From positions 1,860,001 through 1,924,000 of the forward strand of contig NC_064679.1 in assembly GCF_023278565.1 (NCBI RefSeq): 64,000 nucleotides of DNA, written 5' to 3'. Below the pieces are notes generated by a model. It was not told the origin of the DNA. It saw only the letters and a list, made by a program, of their open reading frames with translations, and did no database searches. Origin of the DNA: Colletotrichum lupini (lineage: Eukaryota > Ascomycota > Sordariomycetes > Glomerellales > Glomerellaceae). Position numbers and translations under genes: made by a program. This document shows, piece after piece, positions 24,251 to 36,481 of this stretch (within the stretch, counting starts at the first letter, position 1; each line of letters opens with the position of its first letter).

Positions 24251-27200
24251 GTTATAGTAATAATAGTAATAAGTTTAATAATAAAATATTAGTTATTAAT
24301 ATAAGTAATAGTTATATTAAGTAATAAGATAAGGTTTATTAATATACTTATTAATAAGCCCCCTTTATATATATTATAAGGTTTTTATAATATAAAAGCT
24401 TATTATTTTTATTAAAACTAAGTATATTTTTAAAAAAGCCTAGACTAAGTTTTATAAAAAGTTTAATAATTAACGCCTAATCTTCTAATACTTTTACGTA
24501 ATATACTTATTTTTAAGAATATAATAGGCCTATTATTTTATTTAAAAATACTAAAACTTTAATACTTATATTACTTCTAATACTAAGTTAAGTAATAATA
24601 ATATTAAAAGTTATTTTTTAAATAGTTTTAGTTACTTATATTAGCTTATTAACGTTATATAAAGTATAATTAATAATTAAGAACTACGCTTTTATTAAGC
24701 TTATATAAAGGACGAGGTATTTATAAACTAGGAGTATATAAGTACTCGTTTTAAGTACTTAAATAAACTTTAAATAATACTTTTTTTAAAATATTTTATT
24801 TTAATTAGGACGTAAAGCCGGCTTATAAAAAAAGTAATACTATTTAATAAGAGGCTATTTTTAAAACCCCTCGGATTTTATAATTTAAATTATACTATTT
24901 TAATTAAGCTAAGTATTTTATATTATTATAAAATCTATTTTAAAATATTAAATTTAGCTATTTTTAATAAATAAAAAGTATACCCTTAGTAGCGTTTTTA
25001 AAAAACGTCTTTTTTAAATTTATATTATTAAATCCTTAACTTTAAAATTATTATATCCCTTTATAATAAGCTAAAGAATATAGTATAGCTTATTTTATTA
25101 TAACTAGTTTTATTTAAAAAAAAGCTAGTTAGTTAATTAAACCTATATTATTTATAATAACTAAGGTATTAATAATAAAAAGCGAGGCCGTTTATTTAAA
25201 AATAAAAATAAGTTAATACTAACTAAGCTTATAAAAAAAATAAGTTAGCTAAATTAAACCTAAATATTAAGCTTATTTTAATAATAAATAAAAAGCTAAT
25301 TTAGCGTTTTTAATAAAAAGAGGATAATGAAAATTATATAGATAAATAATTAATATAGCCTAGTATTTAGAAAAATAAAACTAATAAAAAATAGTTTATA
25401 ATAATAATAAATTATTATAATTACGTTAAAAGAGGTAGTTAAATAAACGTTATTATAATTTACTTTTTATATATTTTAAATATATAATAAAAAGAAGCCT
25501 TATTTATTTAAAACTTATAAAAGCTTAGATTATCAACTTATTTAAAATTTATAAATTTTAAATAAGTAATATAATAGTTCTAAATAAGTACGTAAGTTAT
25601 AATAGTATTCTTATTTTTAAAAATTCTAAACTAGAGCTTAGGTTAGAGAGAATAATAAAGATAATTATATTAATATAATTATTTTTATTACTTTTATAAG
25701 GAAGTACTATTTTTTAAACTAATTAAAAAATAAAATAATAACGCTTATATAAGAGCGACGCCCGTATATTAATTTATAACGCCTATATATTAATTCTTAT
25801 TATATAAACGGGATTATTTATAACTCTTTTTATATTAAATCCTTTTTTTTTAAACTTAAAGAGCTATTTCATTATATTAACTAAGAGTTTTTATTTAATA
25901 CGTCTTTTAAAAAAGTTAAGTATATTTTTTATAATAGGGTCCGTTTTACCGTTTTTCATTATATTTTTATAAATTTAAGAAAGTATAGTAAAGTATTCAA
26001 TATTATTCTCTTTAAAAATACAAAGTTAATAAGTAAGTATTTCCTTTTTTTTTTTTACTAGGGTTTTAATAAGAAATAAAGTAATATTATACTTAGATTA
26101 CTTACTATTTTTAAGTTATTTTAAGTACTATCTTATTTATTCTTTATTATTTTAATAAATAAAATAGTTATTATTATAATAAACTATTTATAAAAGTTAT
26201 TTATAAGGGACTTTTTTATTTATAATATTAGCTCGTTTTTTTAAAATAAGTTAGTATTAAATACGTTTAAGTTATTAATAATTTCTAATTATATATCTTA
26301 TTTTATTATAATTATAGTATTTAAAATCCTTTTTTTAACGAGGTTTTTTATATTTAGTAATACTAAGGTCTTTAGGTCCTCTATATTATTTATAGGACGT
26401 ATTTTATTATTATTAATCTTTTAGGTTATTTTAATAAATACTTAGTAATTTACTATAACTTTAGTATTTTTTATTAAAATTAATTTAAAAGCGCCGTATT
26501 TCTCCCCTTTTTTACGTCATTTATATAATTAAATATTAATTTTAATAATAAGCTTAATATAATATAAAAAATCTATTAATATTTTTACTTTACTAAGTTC
26601 GTCCTCAACTTTATTTTTTAATCCTTAATAAAACGAGAAAATATAGGTTCTTTTAATAAAATCGAATTATATCATAAGTTTTTTAAACTTAGTAATATAG
26701 TATAAAATAAACTTAGTTTATTAAAAATTAGCTAGGTCTTTTTTAGTTTATCGTTTTTTATTAAGGTTTTAAAATAAAGATTTAAAAGTATTTTAAAATC
26801 TTATTATATTAATAAAAATATTTACGGTTTTTCTTTTATAATATAATAAATAACTATTATTATTAAGGAATTTTCTTTAAAAAAGTTCGAACTACTCTAG
26901 GGCTTATTTTTTAAAAAAAGTTATTACGTAAATAATTCGTTTAATATTATTATAAAAATTAGTAATATAAAACGTTTAATAAGTTTTAATCTAAATTAAA
27001 AATCCTTTAAGATGTTTAGTAGTTTTATTAAAAATAATAAGTATATTAAACTTAAGTTTCTTTTATTTATTTATAAAGGTTTTAATAATATTAATAATAG
27101 CTTAGAAAGTTCTAATTTTTTATTTTGAATCGTTTACTTCTCTTTTTTTAATTCTTAAGTTAATTATAGCTTTGTTAACTATATTTTAAAAAGTAATAAT

Positions 27201-28054
27201 ATATTTATTATTTTTAATTAAAATTATAACTATCTAAGTAGAGTTATTATTAAAAAGCTTTACAAGTCTTTTATTTTACTTATTATTTTATTTAATAATA
27301 CGTCGTATTTCTTTATAATTTACTTTTTTAAAAACTATATTATTATTAGAGTTATAAATAACGTTAAGTATTTTATTATCCTCGGCCTTAGCTAGTTTAT
27401 TAATTAAGTTAATAAGTTTTTTAGAGTTAAATAAAAAAGTACTTAAGGTTTTAAAAAATATCGTCGTTTTTTATTATTATTTAGTAAGTTTTATAAAGTT
27501 AACTTATTAAATAAGAGTAATTAAAATATTATAACTAGCTAATTATAATAAGTATATTAATAAAAACTAAGGCTACGAGTACTAAGTAAATAGTATTATA
27601 ATTATAAATAGCTTTTCTAAAATTATATTTATAAATTATAAAATAAATAAAGCTTTAGTAATTAATTATAACCTTATTAAGAGGGGTTTTTAATAAGAAT
27701 AACTAAAAGTAATTATAAGATTTAATACTAAGTTAATTATTAAAAAAGCTATAAAAAGTCTATTCTTAAGCCTAGCTTAAGTTTATATTATATATAAGTC
27801 CGCTTATAAATATATTTTTTATTAATAATTACTTTTATTTATTAAGTAATTACTTAATAAATACTAATAAGCGATTACTTAAAGTAATTATAATGATTAC
27901 TTTATTACGTAATTACTACTTTTTATTTATATATAACTTATTTATAATTCTTTTATTTAAAAGAGTTATTTTATATTCTTATATTTTTATATATATAATA
28001 TACTATAACTATTATAAGTTTATAAGGCGGGTCTTAGTTTTAGTTATATATATT
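24251..28054. other. AT-rich RIP-degraded DNA, unassigned
   Basis: Continues the degraded element. Possible open stretches on the minus strand at about 25,850-26,000 could not be assigned to a family. No intact gene, RNA or clear repeat boundary was seen. Confidence 0.45.
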
Positions 28055-28495
28055 AAGTTATAATAATTATTATTAAAATTTAAAAAGAGAATAAGTAGCT
28101 ATTATGTTATTATTTAAACCTTAAGTATAATTAATATAATTATAGCCCTAGTTTTAAAGCTTTTATATACTTTTTATTTATTTTTATATTCTATTTTTAT
28201 TAACTACTTAGGTAGTTCTTAATATTAACTATATAATATTAATATATAATATTAGTAAATATTTATACTATCTTAGTAAACTTTATATACTTTTTATATT
28301 ATAAACTTATTAAAGTAGTTAAGGATATTATTAAAATTATAAGTTAATAAGTTAGGATTTAAGCTCGTAATATACGTATTATTATTTAAAAATAGTTTTC
28401 AAACCTTTATTTACTTAGTAAAATATTTATAACGCTAAGGCTTATATAAATTAAGAGAAACTAGCTAAATAGTTATTAATTATAATATTAATTAA
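28055..28495 (+). repeat. Second, partial copy of the MULE transposase segment
   Basis: Direct repeat of about 23,480-23,805, sharing blocks such as AATAAGTAG, TATAATTAATATAATTATAG and the segment before AATATTAATTAA. The copy contains an extra stretch of about 113 bp at roughly 28,172-28,290, bordered by a repeated TTTATATACTTTTTAT, so it looks like a small insertion or a slipped duplication. Only the N-terminal part of the transposase is duplicated. Confidence 0.75.
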
Positions 28496-28518
28496 CTATT
28501 AATAATAATAATATAATA

Positions 28519-28522
<4 letters not shown>

Positions 28523-28549
<27 letters not shown>
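28523..28549 (+). repeat. (TA)n microsatellite
   Basis: About 13 consecutive TA units in the degraded element. Confidence 0.85.
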
Positions 28550-28553
<4 letters not shown>

Positions 28554-28737
28554 TATTATAATAATAAATATATATATTATTATATAATATTAATATTTTA
28601 ATTCTAAATAACTAGTAAGTTATATTAAATATATAATTATATAATAAGCTTATAATTTATTAAAATAAGTTAATAATTTATTATTTTATTATTTATTAAT
28701 TAATTTATATTTATCAATATTATAAAAATTAAAAAGA

Positions 28738-28892
28738 TAAAAATATTTCAAAAGTATTTAAGATATATTAAGGAAATATTTAAAATATATCAAGGAAATA
28801 TTTAGGAAATCTTTTAGAAACTTTTTAGAAACTTTCAAGAAATTTTTAAGAAACCTTTAGGAAGTTTTTAGGAAATTTTTAGGAAATATTTA
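28738..28892 (+). repeat. Degenerate array of about 12-bp units
   Basis: Irregular tandem copies of a GGAAATWTTTA-like unit (for example TTAGGAAATTTTTAGGAAAT), more than ten units with many substitutions. Similar shorter arrays occur near 19,280 and 20,950, which suggests subterminal or internal repeats of one transposon family. Confidence 0.6.
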
Positions 28893-30443
28893 CGAGTAAT
28901 ATATTATTTACTTAGTATTTATAGCCTTAACCTCTATTTATATATTTATTACGAATATTTATTTATAATATTATAGTATTTTTAATTTATATAGTATTAT
29001 TTTAAAAAAGTAAATAAAACACTTCTATTTTAATAAACTCTTTATTTATAGACTTTCCTAAACTAATTATTCCCTATTATCCCTTAACTTTTAATTATAT
29101 TTTTTACCTATCTATATCCTTAATAAAAATCTAAATAAAAGTAGCGGGGTTTATTTAGGAATCCGTTTTATTATTATTCAAATTATTAGCGAGGGTAGGC
29201 TAAACTAGCTTATTTTTAACTACTTTACTATTCTAGCCTATTTACTTAGGGGTTTTAAATTTTTTTAAAAATAATTAATATTAAGTATAATAATATATAA
29301 GTATTAATAAAATAATATATTAAAAATATCCTCGTTTAGCGCGAGTTTAGGGTAATAGTATTTATAAAATACTAAGTAAGTTAGCTTATATATATTAAGG
29401 AGAGGGTAAGTTATAAAATCTAGTTAAGAAGAGCGTTAATTAAGGAATAAGTTATACTTATTATAACTAATAATATTTTATAATTTATAAACTTTATAAT
29501 TCTCCTTAGGGCCGAGCTTAACGTTTATTTTTATCTAAGTAATATCTTATTAAAAATAGTTAGTTTTATAAATTAGAAATATTTTAGAAATATTTCTATT
29601 TATAGTACTATCTTTTTTAAGAGGGATAGTAAATAATACTTTATTATTTATAATAGCCTTAAGCTTTTAGGGGGTATTTAGGGGCATATCCTAGCCTTTT
29701 ATGAATAATATTATTTTAACATAATATCTTATAAAAAATTATTAATAAGGCTAAAAATATTAATATAAAATAGGAAATAATTTATAAATAATTTTAAGAT
29801 TAATAGTAATAAAGAGGGATTTCTTATAAAAAATTACAAAGTTAATATAATAACCTTTTTTAAAGTACTTTTTAAATATATTAAGAGATAATTAGTAATA
29901 GTTATTAAAGTAAAGGCTATTAGCTTTTAAATAATAATAATAGAGTTCTCTTAGTAATAAGATTACTTAACTTTATGATTATAAAAATAAGTAAATAAAT
30001 CGCGTATTTAATTATAATAATAAGGATAAAACTTATACTATTAGTCTTAAATATAAAGAAATTCTTAGGCCGGCCCTTTTTATTATTAATATAGGATTTA
30101 AAGCTATTACTATTATACTAGCGAGAAAGCATTATAAAATTAATTCGGAAATATTTCTAATTAATTATTAATAAATTTTAAGTACGATAGTAAGTTTCGT
30201 AATAAATCTTTTTAATAAAAGTCGTAATAAAGGGTAGAAGTTTAGAAAAAAAGATATAAAAGTTTAAAAAAAAGGATATAACTTAGCTAGGGTAAAAGAA
30301 AAGTATAAGTTAGAATTACTTTTTATAAAGCGGACCTTAATTAGGTAATAATACCCTAATTAGTTATAATTTATTTTTAAAATATTTCTAGCCCGAGTAC
30401 TTTTAAAAAAAAAAAACAAAGTCCGATTAGTTAAATTTAGCCG
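28893..30443. other. AT-rich RIP-degraded DNA up to the right TIR
   Basis: No readable gene. CpA/TpG depletion continues right up to the inverted repeat. Confidence 0.5.
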
Positions 30444-30520
30444 GGATTTACTAATATTTAAGTATTTATTATTATATACGGGACTCTTACCTTAACTAGG
30501 GGGGGTTATTATTAGTTTAT
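30444..30520 (-). repeat. Right terminal inverted repeat of the 20.3-kb element
   Basis: Reverse complement of the left repeat. The outermost 43 bp are identical; inner differences are G/A or C/T except one T/A. Confidence 0.88.
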
Positions 30521-32079
30521 GTGTAGACTTAATCCACTAAAGCCTGATGCCTGGTTCAGTGGTTACTCAGCTAGAGAGAGCCTCAGGCAAGAAGCTCAAT
30601 CACGGGCAAAGGCCATAGAGGTTGCAGCTTTGTCAGCCACTCAGCGCAGCCAGCTCTGTTGGGTCCCCACAAAACGCAAAAGCAATTGGACCCGCTGGGC
30701 AAGCAGTCACGTGGACGACGGCACAAACCTCTTACCTCTTTTGGCCTTGAAATCTGATTGATGGGACCAGTCAAATGTACCTTCCTTAGGTACCTTACCT
30801 TACTGACCCAGGTTTCCAAGTTCCTGATGTGAGCCTGGTAAAGTGCACACCCCGAGTGATAGGCAATTGGGTAGGGCCCCTGCCTCAGGTCCCTCACCAC
30901 CTGTCACTTCCCCCTCCCTGTGATGTACTTCTCCTACGCAAACCTGCTGACGAGTGACTTGGGCATGACATGCAATCCCACTCTCCCTTCAATCCCTCCC
31001 TCCGCCCATAGCGGAACGAACAACGACACGCATCCGTTGGATCAGAGATCCAGAGGTACCTCACTTCCATCCTTTTACTTTCATGACATTGGTATCGTCG
31101 CCTACCATATGGGTGTCATTCTCTGTTTCCCATTGATGGAAAGGAAAGGAATTCGAACAGCGGATAATTCAATCCATTCAGCTCTTCATCTTTCCTTTCG
31201 CTGAAATATTGAGGTCGTTTTTGCCCAACCTAACTCATTTCGAACTGCTCTTTCCCAAGGTACCTCACCTTGCCTTACCTAAAGATCCAATCCAAGGTAC
31301 CCAACCTTGGAATTTAGCGACCAACGAACCACACAGAGGCACTCATCATCGGCCCGCGCTCTGCTTGTCACACACTCATCAGCCCCAATCAAGCCCACCA
31401 CCACCACCAACACCACCACCAGCCTTGCGACTGCACTGCGATTCGATTCGTGTGCCTTTCAAGTTGAACTATTATCAACCTGCAAGGTGGTGGTTTCAGG
31501 GGCAAAAAAAAGAGGAACAATATCGATAGAGGAAACAAGGCCGAAAACCCCAACAAAAATCATACCCTTTACCGTTTCGGCCTTTCGTGCTGCACCTTCA
31601 CGGCGGACTGTTTGTTCCCTTGGCAAGACACAAGTGTGGCTGCCCCGGCGCCCCATCTCGAATAATATTCGCCTCCACCTGTGAGTCCTGCCTTATCACC
31701 ACCACCCTCAGCCCGCCCAAAGCCCGCCCAGCGCGCTACATCCCGCCTGCCACTTTCGCGAGCCGCTACCCACAAACGCCCACCCAACTTCAATCACACA
31801 CAATCTCTCCGAACACCTCGAGCGTCATTGCGAAGAGGGGCAGGGGTGGTTTTATTTCTGCTTACGCATCTTTCCACATAGCTTTACCTCACCCAGTATC
31901 GCCTCATTCTCGAACCCGACCGACCGCCGAATTCGAGCTCGACTTCACCTCTCTCTCTATCCCTCTCGCCGAACCCGAATCCAGCGCTTACTCCCCCACC
32001 GCACCCACAACCGCAAACTACCCTTCATCTATCCCTCTCTATGACATCGACGTCGCTCGCTTCGTAGCAGAGACTAGAA
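30521..32079. other. Intergenic and probable NST1 promoter / 5' leader
   Basis: Base composition returns to normal immediately at 30,521. Repeated AGGTACCT / CCTTACCT motifs (about 30,785-30,805 and 31,258-31,300) and long C-rich and CA-rich tracts (31,380-32,040) resemble the upstream regions of strongly regulated fungal genes. Several open frames exist here, but none has family resemblance. I see no separate gene. Confidence 0.5.
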
Positions 32080-35000
32080 ATGCCGGCCAACCATCGCCAG
32101 CCGGCAGCTCAGACGCCAGCGTCACCGAATACAAAGTCCACCGCGAGATACACAAACAAGGATGGCTCCAAGATCATCACCGTCCCGAAAGGCCCTCCCT
32201 CCGCCGAACCCTCGCAACCCTCTACTCCGACCTCGTCGGCAAAGGCGCCCAGCGTCCAGACCCTCGATACCAACGGTGCTGACCCCTCAGCGCCTACTGT
32301 GAATCGAAAGAAGCAGAAGCGTCGGGCAAAGGCTGCCGCCAAAGCTGCTGCCGAGCAAGCCGCTGTCCAACCACCAAACGGACGTCGCCCGAGTCCTGCT
32401 CCTGGTGCGCCCGCGCCCAAACCCCAGGTTGCCCAAGATGACGAGGATCAGGAGTCCAGCGACGACGAGCCCGAAGACCATCACTCTACCGACGACCGGC
32501 CCCATGCCAACGGCTTCTCCGCGACCAAATCCAAAAAGTCCAAAAAGAAGAAGAAGAAGAACGGAAAGAACCCGCAGTTGGCCAACAGCCAGTACGACAG
32601 TGTTCCGTTTCCTCATTCTCACTCCCACTCGCCATTGACGCCCCGTGGCCCTGGTATCTCCAAGGATAAGATCTGGAACACCAGCTCGCAGGAGGAGCGG
32701 GAGCGCATCAAGGAGTTCTGGTTGGGTCTCGGCGAAGACGAGCGCAAGTCGCTAGTCAAGGTCGAAAAGGACGCCGTCCTGAAAAAGATGAAGGAGCAGC
32801 AAAAGCATACATGCAGCTGTACTGTTTGTGGCAGGAAGCGCACCGCCATTGAGGAGGAACTCGAAGGCCTGTACGACGCTTACTATGAGGAGCTCGAGAC
32901 CTTTGCGAACAACGGAGAAGGACCGCATATTCTGCCCCCTCACCGCGAATTTCCCTTGCGACCTTCACGCATTCCGTCATCCTACACAGGCCAACCACCG
33001 TCACGCGGCCGTATAGTGGAACATGTAGGCGACGATGACGACGAGGAGGAGCCAGAGGAGGAGTACAGCGACGAGGATGAGGATCTCGAGGAGGAGGAGG
33101 AAGAAGAGGAAGACGAAGAAGACGACGAGTACAGCGACGAAGATGAACCCCCCGAAGATACTCACCCTCACGATCGAGACGTTGCCGACTTCTTGACGTT
33201 TGGGAACAGCCTGCAAGTCAAGGGTATGCAGCTTCTGGACTCCCTACTCTGCAGATATGGTAACATGGACTTAGGCGGCATACTCACCGTTGCGGATGAC
33301 CTCCTCAAAAACGACGGCAAGCGTTTCATCGAAATGATGGAGCAGCTCGCCGAACGCCGCATGGCCCGAGAAGAGGACGCCAAGGAGCACTTCTCTCGCG
33401 GCTACACTCATCCCGCCAACGGCTCTTACTCGAATCATGACCATCCTCCTCCCGAAGACGACTATGACGACGAAGATGAGGAGGAGGATGAGGACTATGA
33501 TGACAGTCAAGAAGAGGAATACGAGGATGAAGAAGTGAGCTCCTCTCAATACGCATATGACCATAAACACTCGAGTACTGAGCATTACTGTTGTCATCAT
33601 CAGGACACGATGACCGAGGAACAGCGCATGGAAGAGGGTCGTCGCATGTTCCAAATATTCGCCGCTCGAATGTTTGAGCAACGGGTCCTGACAGCCTATC
33701 GAGACATGGTCGCCAAGCAACGCCAGCAACAGCTCATCGAGGAACTCGAGGAGGAAAATAGGCAAACCGCTCAGAAGAAAGCCAAGAAGGCCAAAGAGAA
33801 CCAGAAGCGCAAGGACAAGGCCGCGCTGAAGAAACAGCAACAGGCCGAGGAGAAGGCGCGGAAGGAGGCCGAGAAGGCTGCAGAGGAGGCCGCTCGACTC
33901 GAGGAGCAGCGGCGAAAGGTGGAAGAGCAGAGAATGAGAGCGGAGGAGAAACGTCGAAAGAAGGAAGAGCAGAAGCGACTGGAAGAAGAAGAACGCCTTC
34001 GCAAAGAGACCGATCGACAACGCCGACTCCAGGAACAGCAAGAGAAGCGCGCGGAGCAAGAACGCAAAGCGCGCGAATCCCGCGAGAAGACTCAGAAGCT
34101 CAAGGAAGAAGCACGATTACGCGAACAGGAAATCCGAGACCAGAAGGACAAGGAGCTCCGTGAGCGCAAAGAGAAGCAGGAACAGGCCAAACGCGACAAG
34201 GAGGCCAAGGCCAAGGCTGAGAAGGAAAGCAAGGATCGCATCAAGCAGGAGGAAAAGGCTGCCCAAAAGGCTGCCACGGTTGCTGCTGCTCCTATTCCCA
34301 TCCCCACCTCAGGCCGGCGACTATCGCAACACCCAGTACCGATTCCGACACATCCATCCAACCCAGCATCCTATGCGTCCCCCAAGATACCCGTTGCAAC
34401 ACCGGCTCTTCCCAAAGCTCCGACACCAATCCGTCCTAAGCATGCCTCTCAGCCACTGGACACCAGCTTGCCTGAATCCCAAGCTTCGCGATCAGGCTCT
34501 ACTGCCAGCCAAAACCCATCGCCACACCCTGCGACACCCGGCCGCATGAGTCCTGGGCCGATTGGTTCATGGAAGACTAGCGTGGCGACCACAAACTCGC
34601 TACCCCATCCCAATTCCATATCACCTTCGAGTATGAAAGGCCCGATGCAGCCTGGCCCCTTTGGCATGCCTATGAGCATGCCTCCGCCCGGCTTCAACCC
34701 GCCGCCAGGTCTTGGAAATCGTCTGCCAGACCCAAACATCTTTGGTCCGCCTGGTATTACCGGGTTTGGCAGACCTCCTCCCCCTCTAGGCATGATGGCC
34801 GTTCCGCCAGGTCTTAACGGGCCAGCTGGACGTGGCTTCATGCCCGGCCCACCTCCTGGCTTCCCACAGCCCATGGGCGACCATATGCAAAACATGGCGC
34901 CAGGACCCGGATCACATTCGAGACAACATTCCGGCAGCTTCGACCCAGCTTCATCGCCAATTCCAACACAGCCTATCGGCAGGCCAGCGCCCATTGGACG

Positions 35001-35685
35001 ACCAGGTAGTGTGGTTCAGGGACACCGAAATGACGCATCAGACGACTTCACAAACCAACAGCATCTTGGCAGCAGCGTCCTGGTAGATGATGCATCGGAC
35101 CCGATGAACGCAGCAATCAATGCGGCAAGGCACCGTAGCCAGTTGCAACGGTCAGCGTTTCCACTGCCATTCGACAATGGGTTTTCTAGCATCAACAATA
35201 GCTTGTGGGGACCCTCACCAATGTCATACACCGTGGCCCCCGGAGCGGGAAACTCGACCTGGGGAAGCCCTACTATGATGCAGCCTATGCCTCCGATCCG
35301 TACGGCGGGAAACCCTCGTTCGGTGACGATTCGGCTCATGATGTGTCGCGCCTGCAAGGAGCTGCAAGCCCGCAACCCGGAGAGCTCAGAGTCTTTTGTT
35401 GATCTAGCAGCGGTCAAGGCAGAGGTTGACCAGCTCAATAGGACTGAGTCTGTTCCTGAAGTTGACCTGTTGGCTCTCGCCGAAACAGAAGGTAACCTGC
35501 AGAATGGTGGCGGCACCTTTGAGGTCCAGCTGGATGCAAACGGCCCAGGGCAGCACTTGATGCGATGGGTGCCCGAGTTCAACGACATGGCGTATCCTGC
35601 CCACAGGCCCGTAGGTGCACCAGGTGAGATCGGGAGCCCCATCATCGGCAGCGGCGCACCTGCTTTCTTGGCTAGAGGACACTAG
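32080..35685 (+). CDS. nst1: NST1-type stress response protein
   Basis: Single open frame of 1201 aa starting MPANHRQPAAQTP. It follows the fungal NST1 plan. A conserved N-terminal NKDGSKIITVPKGP block lies near residues 27-40. Lys/Ala-rich and KKSKKKKKK basic tracts follow (about 75-160). A central conserved helical region contains a Cys pair in CSCTVCGRKR near 245-254. Acidic runs lie at about 313-360 and 460-490. A long highly charged Glu/Lys/Arg coiled coil spans about 545-730, then a Pro/Gly/Met-rich segment at 740-940. The C-terminal region at about 1080-1170 has RLMMCRACKEL and AETEGNLQNGGGTFEV. In yeast Nst1 affects salt tolerance with the splicing factor Msl1 (established for yeast, inferred here). 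A small intron at 35.16-35.31 kb is not excluded, because conservation dips there. Confidence 0.88.
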   Translation: MPANHRQPAAQTPASPNTKSTARYTNKDGSKIITVPKGPPSAEPSQPSTPTSSAKAPSVQTLDTNGADPSAPTVNRKKQKRRAKAAAKAAAEQAAVQPPNGRRPSPAPGAPAPKPQVAQDDEDQESSDDEPEDHHSTDDRPHANGFSATKSKKSKKKKKKNGKNPQLANSQYDSVPFPHSHSHSPLTPRGPGISKDKIWNTSSQEERERIKEFWLGLGEDERKSLVKVEKDAVLKKMKEQQKHTCSCTVCGRKRTAIEEELEGLYDAYYEELETFANNGEGPHILPPHREFPLRPSRIPSSYTGQPPSRGRIVEHVGDDDDEEEPEEEYSDEDEDLEEEEEEEEDEEDDEYSDEDEPPEDTHPHDRDVADFLTFGNSLQVKGMQLLDSLLCRYGNMDLGGILTVADDLLKNDGKRFIEMMEQLAERRMAREEDAKEHFSRGYTHPANGSYSNHDHPPPEDDYDDEDEEEDEDYDDSQEEEYEDEEVSSSQYAYDHKHSSTEHYCCHHQDTMTEEQRMEEGRRMFQIFAARMFEQRVLTAYRDMVAKQRQQQLIEELEEENRQTAQKKAKKAKENQKRKDKAALKKQQQAEEKARKEAEKAAEEAARLEEQRRKVEEQRMRAEEKRRKKEEQKRLEEEERLRKETDRQRRLQEQQEKRAEQERKARESREKTQKLKEEARLREQEIRDQKDKELRERKEKQEQAKRDKEAKAKAEKESKDRIKQEEKAAQKAATVAAAPIPIPTSGRRLSQHPVPIPTHPSNPASYASPKIPVATPALPKAPTPIRPKHASQPLDTSLPESQASRSGSTASQNPSPHPATPGRMSPGPIGSWKTSVATTNSLPHPNSISPSSMKGPMQPGPFGMPMSMPPPGFNPPPGLGNRLPDPNIFGPPGITGFGRPPPPLGMMAVPPGLNGPAGRGFMPGPPPGFPQPMGDHMQNMAPGPGSHSRQHSGSFDPASSPIPTQPIGRPAPIGRPGSVVQGHRNDASDDFTNQQHLGSSVLVDDASDPMNAAINAARHRSQLQRSAFPLPFDNGFSSINNSLWGPSPMSYTVAPGAGNSTWGSPTMMQPMPPIRTAGNPRSVTIRLMMCRACKELQARNPESSESFVDLAAVKAEVDQLNRTESVPEVDLLALAETEGNLQNGGGTFEVQLDANGPGQHLMRWVPEFNDMAYPAHRPVGAPGEIGSPIIGSGAPAFLARGH

Positions 35686-36481
35686 AGTGGTCCGTTTAGC
35701 GAGAGTTCCAGGCCCGTTGCCTCATCTGAGGGCTCTACATCCTCGACCGATGCACTTCACCGTCGTGTCATGTTCCGCGCCATGCAGAATGGATGCATCA
35801 ACAGGGCCACCAAAGGCACTTCTCGCTAGGATTAGGATAGGAAGGCTAGTAAGCCAACCCGAGCCTTGAGTTGGCCTTGATCATGGTTGTTTGAGGAGGA
35901 CAATTAAGTCGGTGAAGGATGGGACTCTTCTTTTTTCTCAAAACTCAGTAATCGAACCCCTTCTTTGGGGTTGCCCGGATAGCTAGCGCATGGAGGGCGA
36001 TTCCCTTCCAAGCGAGCATCCTCCGCATGGCTTTGTGTGCCTGCGTAGCGGCTAATAGAGACTATCTGCGTTCTTTCAGTATGCCCTCGTTCGTGGTCTT
36101 GTGGTTGTTGATTAACATGACTGTGCCGTTTGTGAACGCCATGACAACATTGCCGACTGATGAAAAAGGGAGAGATGAGCCTCGACTACTAGAAATGGCT
36201 CTGTGATCCATGCAACTTGCGAGTGAGCCACTCACTTACACAAAGTACGCCAAATCTAAGCTAATGTTGAACACAACCCAACCTTCAAGACATCCACTCC
36301 CCACATACATCACGATGCGCGCTTTGTTATTGTGTCCCACCCTACACCCACAATGGGGATTTCCCAAAATCTTTTCTCTTCTCCCCACTTGGACACAGAA
36401 CCACAAATTAGCAAATAAATCCAGAACATGAAGCCATCCTGGGCCTGAGGAACCCATCCAACCCTAGTATATACGCCGGTT
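35686..36481. other. Intergenic, NST1 3' flank
   Basis: About 800 bp including the NST1 3' UTR. A T-rich tract occurs at 35,930-35,940. No gene is visible. Confidence 0.5.

Larger units (their letters stand above)
10187..30520. mobile_element. 20.3-kb TIR-bounded, RIP-degraded composite element
   Basis: The whole AT-rich island lies between 77-bp inverted repeats at 10187-10263 and 30444-30520. The outer 43 bp are identical; the remainder differs by six transitions and one transversion. Composition changes abruptly at both repeat ends. Inside, CA and TG dinucleotides are nearly absent while CG, CT and AG persist, which is the CpA-to-TpA signature of RIP. TA lies at 10188-10189 and again at 30518-30519, so a TA target duplication is possible but cannot be told from the palindrome. 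A complete LTR retrotransposon (10,607-18,648) is nested inside, leaving about 12.3 kb for the host element. A decayed Mutator-like transposase (about 23.5-24.3 kb) is the only host-element gene I can name. Whether that transposase belongs to these TIRs is unproven, since no 9-10-bp Mutator-type target duplication is seen. Confidence 0.75.

Noticed and set aside
25850..26000. Possible minus-strand coding remnant in the AT island
   Set aside because: A few protein-like stretches could be read, but no family motif held up, and at this AT content open stretches arise by chance.
10187..30520. CRISPR-like array, Starship or Maverick interpretation of the 20-kb island
   Set aside because: No regular spacers. 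No tyrosine recombinase near an edge as in Starships. No polymerase B or capsid-like remnant, and no 6-bp duplication as in Mavericks, could be read.
31587..32282. Plus-strand frame of 231 codons overlapping the NST1 start
   Set aside because: Overlaps NST1 in another frame and is Pro/Ser-rich from a C-rich leader. NST1 in its own frame is clearly the real gene.
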